The notes below the pieces were generated by a model. That model saw nothing but the letters and a program-made list of their open reading frames with translations, did not search any database and had not been told where the DNA came from. A program made the translations under genes and the position numbers. This document shows positions 11,121 to 21,130 of a DNA stretch of 64,000 nt, piece after piece; the stretch's first letter is position 1, and every line of letters starts with the position of its first letter. Source of the DNA: Gossypium raimondii (lineage: Eukaryota > Streptophyta > Magnoliopsida > Malvales > Malvaceae); contig NC_068565.1 in assembly GCF_025698545.1 (NCBI RefSeq), forward strand, positions 558,001 to 622,000, given 5' to 3'.

Positions 11121-13275
11121 GAATGCATGTATTTTGGGTTTTGGATCTAAGTCAAAATTTAGGAAAATTCTAAGAGAAGCTCCTTAAAATGAGCTTTTAG
11201 TAAGCTTCAATGTTATATAAGACATTATAGAAGTTATAGTAATTTGTCTAATTGTGCAATGTTAAAACATTACGAATGATGTAATAATTTTTGTAATTAA
11301 ATAATATTTTGCATAATTGTGATATTAGACAACATTATGAAAAAAATTGTGATAACAAGGTGTAAGTAATTCGCTTAATTCGCATACAAATCATGAATGT
11401 TTAGAATCCATAGACGTCGCTTTTCCTAGTTTGAATTGAAGGGTGACATAAAATCGGTAGATTTATAGTTAACATATTCATTGTTTTTGTGTGATCGGAG
11501 CTTGTAGAAAGCTCAATCTAAAAAGCTCGCCCTAGAACTCTTCCGGAAATTTAACATCTCGGTTTTTTGTTTTAGATGGTGGCAAAGCACCTGTATTCCA
11601 AGAGAGGTTCACATTCACATTGATTGAAGGGCTTAGAGAGATCAATGTTGTGGTTTGGAACAGCAATACATTGACTTATGACGATTTTATCGGCAGTGGA
11701 AAGTAAGAAAACGCCTTTGATCCGTTTATGTGCTTTTGAAAAGATTTGTTCTTATTGGTTTTTCGATTCTAATGTTCGGTTTTCTTGTAGGATTCAATTG
11801 CAGAAGGTTCTTTCTCAGGGTTTTGATGATACTGCTTGGTCACTTCAGACTAAAACCGGAAGGTAAAAAAATCGAAAACTGAAATTGAATTGTCACTTTT
11901 TGCATGCACTAGGGTAAGATATGTTTTGATGAATAACAAATCGAAAACCAAAATCGAATTGTCATTTTTTGCATGTACTAGGATGAGATATGTTTCGATG
12001 AATAATCTCTAGCGGCACTTGACCTTGAGAGATCGGTTTAAGTTATATTGGCTGCAGAACCTTGTTTATATTTCTCCATATAATTCCGGAATCTCGGGAT
12101 TTTAATGATACTCTTTTGGTCACTTCAAAGAAAAATCGGCAGGTAAATGAATCGAAAATTGAATGGTAGCTTTTAGCATGTACTAGGATAAGATATGTTT
12201 CGATGAAGAATCTAAGGACGCTTAATCTCGAGATCGGTTTAAGCTTATATTGGTGGAAACCCTGTTTATGTTCCTCCATATAATTCCGGAATCTCTGTCA
12301 TTGCTAGCTTGTCTTTAGACTTATTGCATCCTATCTTCCTTGTGGATTCATTTTTTCTCTCACGGCTTATGAGGAAGAAAACCGGTTCTTGTAGTCATGT
12401 ATGCATGTCTCAGTTGTCCTCAAACCGAAAGATTTTTGCTTAATTTATGCTTCTGTTCATCAACATTGACACGCAATTGCTCATTTTGCTGCAATGTCTT
12501 GCTCCATAGATGTTACGATACTGTTTTGATAGCAATTGTGTTTCTTGGAACCTTATTTGTTATATATATACCAGCAAGACATTCTGTTTCATGCTCGGTT
12601 ATTGACTTATTTTATTTGCGGAGTTAAATTTCATGTTACATTCCCTATTTTTGGATTTCCTTTAGCTAGAGCAATCTTTGAGCATCTACCAACTCTTACT
12701 TTTTCGAATTGCAGATATGCCGGAGAAGTACGGCTGATAATGCATTATGGAAATGCCAAAGTAAGTCCAATCTATTTTACTTTTATTCATCATCTTTGTT
12801 AATATTTATTTGAAAAAATGTGAACTAAACGGTTACTTGGATTATTGCAGCCGCCAACCACAACATATGCTCCGACAGCACCACAATATACAGCTCCTCC
12901 TCCACATGTCCCTCAATATTCTGCACCTCTGGCAACTTATCCTGCTTCTTATCCACCACCGGCTACAACATATCCGTCTCCATCACCATATCCAGCGTAT
13001 CCTTCATCTGCATACCCTCCTCCACCTTCGGCTTATCCTCCACCACATTCGGCTTACCCTCCACCACCTTCCGCATACCCTCCGCCACCTTCATCGTATC
13101 CCCCATCTACGTATCCACAACAATCACCCTATTATCCGCCAGGTAATTTCAGTTACATTTTATATCTTTCGATGATTACTCCCCATTGCATTTCAAATAT
13201 AGTACTTAAGTTCCATTCTTTTCCATTTTGCAAACAGGTCCTTTCCCGGGTCATTATCCCCGACCACCGTACTAA
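10621..13275 (+). CDS. C2-domain protein with Pro/Tyr-rich tail
   Basis: Exons 10621-10663, 10762-10866, 11576-11702, 11791-11862, 12715-12760, 12851-13142, 13238-13275; 240 aa, all junctions GT-AG and in phase. Residues about 8-115 form a single small C2 domain of the plant elicitor-responsive (ERG1/ERG3) type, with KDTEWLSRQDPYV in loop 1 and TYDDFIG in loop 3. The first loop-3 acidic pair reads N-S-N, so calcium binding may be weakened. From residue 132 on there are repeats of the form (S)AYPPPP, ending PGHYPRPPY; exon 6 encodes nearly all of this tail. Such proteins are expected to be cytosolic and to associate peripherally with membranes; Pro/Tyr-rich tails often mediate protein contacts. 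The tail and exons 1-5 are separable modules. Function beyond the domain is unknown. Introns 2 and 4 carry internal duplications. Confidence 0.92.
10905..11265 (+). repeat. Intron-2 tandem duplication split by a (TA)n run
   Basis: A segment around 10905-11085 (ttggatctaagt, aggaaaattctaag, gtaagcttc, gtctaattg in order) is repeated in diverged form at about 11120-11265. Between them a run of about 16 TA dinucleotides spans 11088-11119. This is a local duplication within the second intron of the C2 gene; the microsatellite should be polymorphic. Confidence 0.75.
11819..12299 (+). repeat. Intron-4 duplications including a copy of the exon-4 end
   Basis: The end of exon 4 plus its donor (ttttgatgatactgcttggtc ... 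ccggaag/gtaaa, 11820-11868) recurs in decayed form at about 12102-12147 (ttttaatgatactcttttggtc ... tcggcag/gtaaa). Downstream text (gcatgcactaggg, agatatgttt(c/t)gatgaa) occurs three times, near 11901, 11972 and 12177. The phrase ccatataattccggaatctc occurs twice, at about 12078 and 12276. The copy is inside the intron and is not needed for the reading frame. Confidence 0.8.
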
Positions 13276-14613
13276 AACCTCCAAGGAGGAGACAATTCCT
13301 CATCGGCCAAGGGTTTCACGCGTCAACCAAAAGCAAAAATGAGAAGTAATTAAAATATTGTGTGGGAACAGAAAACTTAGAACTCTGTAATAGCCATTGT
13401 ATAGTTTTGACTTTTTATGATGATAATACATTTCAGTTTGTGGATTTCTTTTTAGGTCATTTCTACTCTGTTTTGTTCAACTTTGATGTCTTACAACACC
13501 ACCAAAGCCAAATGAAATATTGAACAATTTACCTAAACTTAACCTAAGGCAGACTATTTATTATCCTAACTTGAAGGTCCGTTATTTTAGAATCAATTGG
13601 TATTGCAACATTTTAAAAGATGTGAACTTAATATATGTTTAAATATGTTTAAGCTTGTAATATTTTTATTTATTTTGGGATTAAGTATTAAGATTTGCCA
13701 TCATTGCTGTTGCAACGATGTAGAGTTTTAGGGGGGCGCGTCAAATCGCTGAAAGGCCTTGGTGATTCTCCAATTTGGTAATCTGAAGATAGAAAACCAC
13801 AATGATTCGAAACTTCACTTCAATCAATAGTCTCGTATCCATGCTGCCCCGACTCCTGCTTATCAAACCCCTTTCTCGTTCCCATGTACAGCCTTGACCA
13901 GGCAGTTTTCATTATGAAAAGGAATTTTGCAAATTCCTTTCATATTCATAGTATAAAATTGGAGCTCGCCAATCAATCTTTGACCGAGAGGAGAGGGAAT
14001 GATTTGACTCCCACTCCTAGCGTGCTAAGCCTCCGTATGCTTTTGAAGAATCTTCTTCGCAAGCATACGACTACCACACGCGACCACCACTGATACCGTC
14101 ACTATATTGAGTTTGAAAATGTTTATCCACCATCCTCTATTTTTGAGACTGGGGGTTGACAACATTGTTAGCAGTAATCTGACGAATAATATTTTTCAAT
14201 TTAGGGACGAAAGGTTACATGTAGTTTAAGAAGGATTGTAGATGAACAAGGTTTTCGTTGCATAGTCTGATTTAAGTTTTAAAGACTCGTTTATTAAACG
14301 AACTGAACACGAACAAATGTTGTTCAATTTATGAACAAGCTCATTTATGTTCGTGAATGTGTTTTTTAATTTAAACGAATAAACATAATTATACATAATT
14401 TTGAATAAATGGACGACGACTTTTACTAATTGAAATTCTTAAAATCACCCACCGAATACAAACAAACATGAACAAAAGTTTATTCGTTCAAATTCGATTC
14501 ATTTATAATTCTAAGTTTAAACATAAGAAAGGGGTTTAGACAAAAATATTAAAAATCCGAACAACATTAGCGGTGATGAAATCTCTAGCATAAGAACAGT
14601 GAAGGAGTTGGGA
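13276..14613. other. Spacer between the convergent C2 and cyclase genes
   Basis: It holds the 3' ends of both genes. A block at about 13720-14100 is less AT-rich than its surroundings and has no recognised coding content. Around 14270-14520 lies a decayed repeat rich in gaaca and ttcgtt words. No gene supported. Confidence 0.5.
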
Positions 14614-17600
14614 TCATTTGATGAGAATGCATCTAATGGGTGATCCTTCAGAACCAAGCAACCTTAAAGGCAAGCAATGAACATTATATATTCCAACTGG
14701 AACGTTATCAAGTTTCAAGCCCTCCACTAGAATGATTTCCTGGATCCAATAATTCTTGACAATGAGTGTTTATATGGATATATACTTAATTTAAGAATAT
14801 TCAAAGTTTTTTCATATATTTAGATCATATACAAATACTCTTTTAAAAAAAAGCAAAGAGTTTGACTTTGAAAATCGATCCTTAATCCTTGAGTTTAAAT
14901 TTAAGATTTATCTTTACAGACATAATTTAATCTCTGTACTTTTAGATTTAATCACAAAATTGCCTTCCAAACTATACTACTTTTCTCGCTTAGGTACCTA
15001 ACAAAATTTTGGTCAAAAATGGTACCTAAACTATCAATTTCATCTCACTTTACCTAAAATAACGTATGAAGTCCAATAAAAACATGTTGCATGTCAAGTT
15101 CTTATTGGATGATATCGTGTTTTGGGATAAAATGAGACCAAATTAATAGTTTAAGTATCACTTTTGATAGAAAAAAAACCTTTAAGCACCTAACCCTAGT
15201 GGGAAAACTGATATAATTTAAGGACAATTTTAATATTTAAACCTAAGTTTGAACTATCGTTAATTCTAGTCAAAATTGCTAGCATGGATTTTTCTTAAAT
15301 ACAATATTTCAACTGATCATGCTAACATGATTTTTTTTTTTTTTTTTTTGGAATTGGAGATGGTACTTCTAAGGAAAATCCACGGTAGCATTTTAACCTA
15401 AGGCGTTATAAAAATAAAGGGATTAAATTATGCTAAATTAAATTATAGGAACTAAATTCCAATTTTTGGTATATAAAAGGACCAAAACCTTAATTTGACC
15501 ACGTATAAAAGTAATAAAATAATGTGTTGTTGAATTACAATTTCCTTACCCTGCCTTCAAAGAACTCAAGATGAGCTGGAACGGAATGATCATAGCATGC
15601 AGCAGATAAGAAATCGATTCCTGCATTTTCCAAGATAAACAAATTCGTCCTAAGATTACTTGTTTTGCAAGTAAACTAAAGTAGCAACACCAATAGGCTG
15701 ATCGAAGGAGCTCAGAATTTAGCACGTTTGATTCATGCAAACAACCTTTAAAAGCTGACATCTAGCAAGCTCCAGGTTGAAATCGAGCAACGAAGTTACG
15801 TTATAATTTGAAGCTACGAACATAACTCAAAGCTCTTTTACCCTAAAGCAAGGATGTTTGAATCAGATCGGACTGGTTGGACTGAGGTACCAGTCTGAAG
15901 AATGGCTTTGAATCGGTACAGATCGATTGAACAATATTTTTTATTTATTTTAGACTAAAGAACCAGTGGCCTAACTGGTTCGGTTTAAAAAACATTGCCC
16001 TAAACCTTATATCTCACTTTAAGTATTCGTATCCAACATTTGTTTTCCCCGTAAATTCAGATACGCTCCATTAGAGTTTAGCTTGCAAACTACTTTTAAA
16101 AGCTGACATCTAGCAAGTTCCATGTTGAAATCGAGAAATGAAGTTATGTGATGATATAAAGTTAAGAACATAAACACTCTTTTACCTTATACCCTATATC
16201 TCTCACTTTAAGTACTCGTATCTGACATTTGTTTTTCTCGTAAATTCAAATACGGATTCAAGATCCCTTCAAATAAATGAGAACTAAGAGGAAAAATAAA
16301 CATACTCGTATCCAACACTCAAAATCGAGAAAAGATCTTACCTACAAGTTTGATGTCAGTGTTCTTTGCCAACCATCTTGCCCCATCTGTGGTGAATCCA
16401 ACATAGCTCGAATCAAACTCCTTTTTAAACATAAGCCGCCTGAAATTGGGGAAAAGGATACAAAATTATGATCTACCATTTCAAACAAATTCTATGTTCA
16501 AACAAAAAGGAGACAACGCCAATGACTTTGATTATTTTGTTGATAGGTTTGTTTGAGTTAATACTTTGTTCAGGGATTTCCTATTCTTTCGGGAAAAGTA
16601 TGTGAAGTGTCGTCCGCTCAAAACTGGTGGACCAACAAGTCCGTTATTATCTCCGGTGAGAATTTTGTTTCTCAATTCTACTGAGAGCTTGAGTGTCTAA
16701 AGAAGTAACCTGAAAAGACTCCAAATTCAGAGAGTGAGAAAGCGCCTCCTTGGGTGCCTGGGAAGGCGAACCATGCATAATTGCACATGATTGGACTCAA
16801 TCCCATATAGGGCATTAATGGGTGAAAATGCTACCACTTCTGCATGGTTCGCCTTTTTAGACACCCAGCAAAGCACTCTCGCCCTGTGAATCCATTGTCT
16901 CTTCAAATATTCGGGCTCTCAACAAGGTTAAAAGCAAAAAAACCATTGAGGATAATACTGAACTTGCTGAGGGGTTTGTCGACTTAAAACAGACAAACAA
17001 CACTCCACATACTTCTTCTGAAGGAGTAAAAAGTCCCCCACAAAAAAAGACGCCTTTTTTTCTTTTGAGAAACCCTCAACATACTTGATAACTTATGATA
17101 CTCAAACTTTTCATTCTTCTTAAATAGTTCAAGTCGTCACCTATGCACACCACAAAACCATATATATGAAATTAAGTATGGTCCTCCAAAGATGTGAAGA
17201 AACATAGAAATAAATTACATGTCCTCATATTTGATACATCCCCAAGCTCACCGTTAAACCTTGATAGCATAGCATGTAACTTCCAAGAACATAATAAAAA
17301 CTAACCCCTCCTTTGGTTCATTGGAATAAAAATAATAAAATAGCTATTTGATGCACATGAAATAAAGAAATAATAAGTATAACATAACTTGTTGATTTAA
17401 TGGAATATACAAAGTATTACATTTTTGGTTACTTATAATAATGTTAACGAATAAATAAAGAATAAATTAAAAAATCAATTTTACCCTTACAATAAAAATA
17501 TTTTTTTGATACCTTATTAATTTTATTAATATCTTATAATTTTTAAATATAATATATTTATTAGTAAAATAAAAATATTATGACAGTATTTTAAAAATTG

Positions 17601-19107
17601 TAATATGGATTATTAAAATATATTATTTAAAATAAATTTTATAATTATACTAAAATATGATCACCAAAATAATAAATATTATTGAATACATACAAATTTT
17701 AAATACAAAATTATTTTATGTAAATATTAATTTTTCTCTCTCCTATCATAATTTCTTTTCCTACCCTCTTTTGGTTTTTTCATCTCTACCCTTTTACGTT
17801 TAATTTCATTTCTACTTATCTTTCGACAGATTATAAGTGTAGATGCAATGGTAAAGCACATTGTACTTTTAACTAGAGAATGTAGATTTAAATTTTAAAG
17901 ACGATATTATTAGGAAAATAACCATGAAGTTGAATATAGATTATAAAACGAACATAGAAATGTATATTCCTTAAAACCTAGTTTTTGGTGATAGCGCCGC
18001 CAGCCGCGGTTGCTGAAAGCTTTTTTGCTCCAAAAATTCACCACATATGCTAGCATTCAGTAAATTAACCCCAAACTTATATCCCAATTTGTTCAATATC
18101 AAAATTAAGAAGAACCACAGAGGTTTTCTTACCCAGTTCATTTTTTAACAAAAATAATTCTAAACTATTAATTTTATCCTAGTTTACCCAAACAGTGATA
18201 TTAGCAAATAAAAACATGACACGTGATATGTTCTTATTAAATGTAGTATTTTTTTTAAAAAAATTGAGCAAAATTAATAACTTAAGTATCACATAAAAAG
18301 TTTTTAATGATTAATTTGGAAATTTGATTATAGTTTAGGGGTTAATTTAGTAATGAAACATTTAAAAGAATAATCCAAGTATTTTTGTCTTGAATTAAGC
18401 TCCATTACCTGTCGGTATTCAATGTTCTGAAAAGAACACGACGCACTCCTTTGGGAATGTTCAATGATTCCATCACTTTAGCTGCAACAACATTAAAATA
18501 AAAACAGAAGATTATAGGTTATTATCAGTATCAGATCATACACAAAGCCAAAAAAAAAATGGTGCTGTAGATCGGTACCGGTTATATTACTATCCCTCGG
18601 CACATCCACTAATAAAGCTGGCCCTGTGACAATTAAACAAACACTTGGAGTGCATCATTTGATTACAATGAAAAATAAGAGATCCAACAATGGCGATTGC
18701 CGCGTTGGGTGTTTACCGTTAAGGACATCAAGGTCAAGGGTGTCGACATCGAACCCAGCGTCGAAGTAGCTGTCGACCATATGTCCCGGCGCGTCGACGT
18801 GGGTGCCGGAATGGACCGACTGCAGCTTCATCAAGGAATTATTGGACCTTGAACCGTTCTTCATGCTTGACGGAAGCCAAAGGAACTGACCCAGACCACC
18901 TTTGCTCCCCCACGAAGGCATATCCACGGTGTATCTATGGCTAATGTCGAAGATTCTCCCGTCGCCGTAAACTTCACGACGAACGGGAACCGGGTTATCA
19001 TCCGCGGCGGAAACGGTGCAGTCTGTCGACACTGAAGGGTAGGCGGGAATGGAAGCGACGGCGGCGGTGATGGCGGTGGATAAGAGGAGAAGAAACAGAG
19101 AAGACAT
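14614..19107 (-). CDS. Secreted cyclase-family protein, copy A
   Basis: Exons on the minus strand: 19107-18717, 18623-18579, 18481-18409, 16439-16342, 15620-15550, 14739-14614; 267 aa, junctions in phase. It belongs to the cyclase/kynurenine-formamidase-like fold, closest to Arabidopsis CYCLASE1 (At4g34180). An N-terminal signal peptide of about 20 residues is followed by [19 protein letters not shown]. The metal-binding signature HxGTHxDxPxH is intact at residues 99-109 ([11 protein letters not shown]). The C-terminus ends SPIRCILIK. Arabidopsis relatives act in the secretory path/cell wall and influence cell death and stress responses; the substrate is not settled. Just before the motif this copy reads QSV where copy B and Arabidopsis have PT. 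Intron 3 is about 1.97 kb against 363 bp in copy B because of repeat insertions. It is in head-to-tail tandem with copy B. Confidence 0.93.
14925..15250. mobile_element. Hairpin MITE (family 'taagtacct ... aaaatgaga')
   Basis: Between cyclase A exons 6 and 5. The left arm (cttaggtaccta ... ggtacctaaactatcaatttcatctc) is matched in inverse by the right arm (gagaccaaattaatagtttaagtatc ... tttaagcacctaa), with a core carrying ccaataaaaacatg and ttcttattgg, themselves inverted. Related copies: about 18115-18400 and 44575-44850. Superfamily not assigned. Confidence 0.65.
15750..16256. repeat. Duplicated intronic segment in cyclase A intron 4
   Basis: The block aaaagctgacatctagcaag ... aacataa ... 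ctcttttacc at about 15749-15845 is repeated at 16097-16190. The block tctcactttaagtattcgtatcc ... gtaaattcagatacg at about 16011-16065 is repeated at 16198-16252. A fragment of the dispersed 'tcggactggttggac' repeat (about 15846-15990) separates the copies. It probably arose by local duplication followed by insertion. Confidence 0.75.
16500..17100. other. Inserted segment in cyclase A intron 3
   Basis: This less AT-rich block accounts for part of the intron's extra length relative to copy B. It contains two short stretches with protein-like translation on the plus strand (about 16567-16686 and 16908-17041) and a palindromic element (16728-16882). I do not recognise either translation. It could be a captured gene fragment or part of a transposable element. 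Confidence 0.4.
16728..16882. mobile_element. Small palindromic element in cyclase A intron 3
   Basis: Left arm agagtgagaaagcgcctcct followed by tgggtgcc and aaggcgaaccatgca; right arm tgcatggttcgcctt followed by gacaccca and gcactctcgc, inverted. The inner ~15 bp match perfectly and the outer arms imperfectly; the loop is about 60 bp. It has the form of a tiny MITE; no clear target duplication was seen. Confidence 0.65.
17829..17950 (+). mobile_element. Possible tRNA-derived SINE fragment
   Basis: gatgcaatggtaaagcaca resembles an A-box-containing tRNA head, and gtagatttaaat, 35 bp further on, a decayed B box. It ends in A-rich sequence. The call is weak because both boxes are degenerate. 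Confidence 0.25.
18115..18400. mobile_element. Hairpin MITE, same family as 14925-15250
   Basis: Inverted arms taaactattaattttatcctagttta and aaaattaataacttaagtatcac flank aataaaaacatgacacgtg ... ttcttatt. More decayed than the copies at 14925 and 44575. It lies just after exon 3 of cyclase A, in the intron. Confidence 0.5.
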
Positions 19108-19156
19108 GGTTATTGATCAATTTGGAGCTTATGGAAACAGCTTAGTAGCTCTTATG

Positions 19157-19168
19157 ATATACATATAA
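19157..19168 (-). promoter_or_regulatory. TATA-like element of cyclase A
   Basis: On the minus strand ttatatgtatat sits about 50-60 bp before the start codon at 19107, preceded by cactg. Copy B has cactgttatattaata at a comparable place, so this short promoter block survived the gene duplication. The distance is short for a plant leader, so the transcription start may be close to the ATG. Confidence 0.45.
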
Positions 19169-19254
19169 CAGTGTCTGATTTGAATGTTGTCGGTAACTGT
19201 GTTTTGTGACCATTCGTCTCAACTAACTATTATCAAAATAAGACAGAGAGGGTT

Positions 19255-19592
19255 AAAAATACTATAAAGGCCCTCTACTAAAAGTTAAAGATAGTATTTT
19301 AGCCTTTTTTATTTTAAAAATAGATAAATTAATCTATATAGTTAAATTAAATAGTAAATTGATAATTTTTTTAAAAAAAATTATCCATTTCTACTATTAA
19401 AAAATGATATAGTTGACAAAATAATTAAACAATGACACATGATGTGCTACATGTATCTCATACTGACATACAAAGACTAGTTTTTAACAGTAAAAATAGA
19501 TGAAACTTTTAATAAGACTAGTTTGCTCTTCGATCTAACGCACATGGACTAAGTTGTCTATTTTTAAGTAAAGGAGGCAAAATACATACTTC
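19255..19592. mobile_element. Hairpin MITE upstream of cyclase A
   Basis: Inverted arms: taaaggccctctactaaaagttaaag near the left end and ttgtctatttttaagtaaaggaggcaaaat at the right. The internal tttgctcttcgatctaacgcacat matches the elements at 61500-61660 and 63654-63968, so these form one family. No transposase. Confidence 0.55.
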
Positions 19593-20222
19593 CATGATAC
19601 TTTTACCTATAAATTGGATAGTGCTCCAAAATTCATTGGTTTAATGCTAGTTTTAGTCCCTCTATTCCGATGAAATTGTGATTTAATTCCTTTAATTTGG
19701 CATAAAACATCTCTACTTATTGCTGTTCAAGTGATTACGTGAATTTTATTGTTATTTTTTATCATACAATTAAAGTTAGGGAAATTTCATTCGATTATCT
19801 TTAACCAATAAAAGTTATATATTAACCAAATGCTTAAGTATGTTTTTAAGTAAATTAAAATGAAGAGACTAATTATCAAATTTCAGCCTAGTAGAGAGGC
19901 AAAATCAGAATTGGACCTTTATTTGTATAGTTGTCCAAAACTTTGAGTCAAATTCTATTATTAGTCCTTATTATATGCGTAAGTTATGTATTTAATCCAT
20001 TTATTCTAATTTGATCAATTTTTGTTTATATAATTTTTCAAATTTTGAAATTTCAATAATGATGCGTAATATAACAATTAAATCTATTAGGTCAAATTCA
20101 ACTATTAGTCTTGTACTGTCAATTTTGTTTATATTAGATCCATTAATTAAGATGTCATATTTTTTTAATATTATGTGAAAATAGCGTCTTTTTTTTGTAT
20201 TGTTTATGTTTGTTTCAGCCTT

Positions 20223-20439
20223 CAGGGGCGAATCTAGGGGGTTGGCAGGTGCACTGACCCCCTAAAAATTTGACCTTTTAAAATTTTTAAAATTTTAAAT
20301 TAGTAAAGGTAAAATTATACTTTTACCCCCTAAAAAAGATAAAATTTTGATTTAATCTTTTAAAATTTTCATTTTTACTATCATAAAAATTACAATTTAA
20401 TTTTGCGCCCCCTAAAAAGATTTTCTGGCTTCACCCCTG
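20223..20439. mobile_element. 217-bp MITE with caggggcgaa termini
   Basis: Termini caggggcgaatctag and ctggcttcacccctg are imperfect inverted repeats. Further in, gaccccctaaaaat and gcgccccctaaaaag also pair loosely. A related decayed copy lies at about 60667-60900. No target duplication was clear. Confidence 0.6.
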
Positions 20440-21130
20440 GTTTGTTTTATTATCTATGTTCGAGTTCACGGTTATCTCTTCCAACAATGTTGCCTCCAAA
20501 GTTCGAACTTGTATTATGTTTTTAAAAGAGCAATGTGTATTGCTACTACACTTAACACTTATTGTAGTAAAAATAATAAATTGACATGGCAGTAAGGGTA
20601 TCATATCAGGTATATATATTATATTACAATGTTCTAGCTATATAAAGAAATGAAAATCCATGTTGGCATTACAATTTTTTGACAAGCATAAGTTGAGAAA
20701 TAATGTGCTTTAGCGCACTTGAACTCATATTCTCTTAAATTAGCAACAATGCCCATGTCAATCAAGTTAAGACTCAATCAGTTAGTGATAATATGTTTCT
20801 CAAATAATATTTTGAAAAAGATCAGTATTTAGTACATTAGCAGTGTATTTATTTTATTCCACAAGCAGCCTTAAAAATTATCATGTGTTTTTTTTTTTTT
20901 TTACTATATCCCTATAAAATACTTGTCAAACCCTAACATTACTTGTGGACTCTACAAACTCCTCCGGTAGTGAATCAAATATTAATCTTTTTGAAAATAG
21001 TTAAATTTAACTTAAGAAATTTAACAATAACCATTTAGATCAAGAACGAAATTTTAAAATTTAAAAAGTATAAACACAGAAAAACATCATATGATAATAC
21101 AAAGGCTAAATCCAGAATCAATTACATGTA

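Noticed and set aside
12810-13175. His/Leu-rich frame
   Set aside because: It is the shifted reading of the Pro/Tyr-rich exon 6 of the C2 gene, whose correct frame splices in phase on both sides.
17829-17950. Candidate tRNA gene
   Set aside because: A and B boxes are degenerate and no cloverleaf with proper stems can be drawn; at most a SINE fragment.
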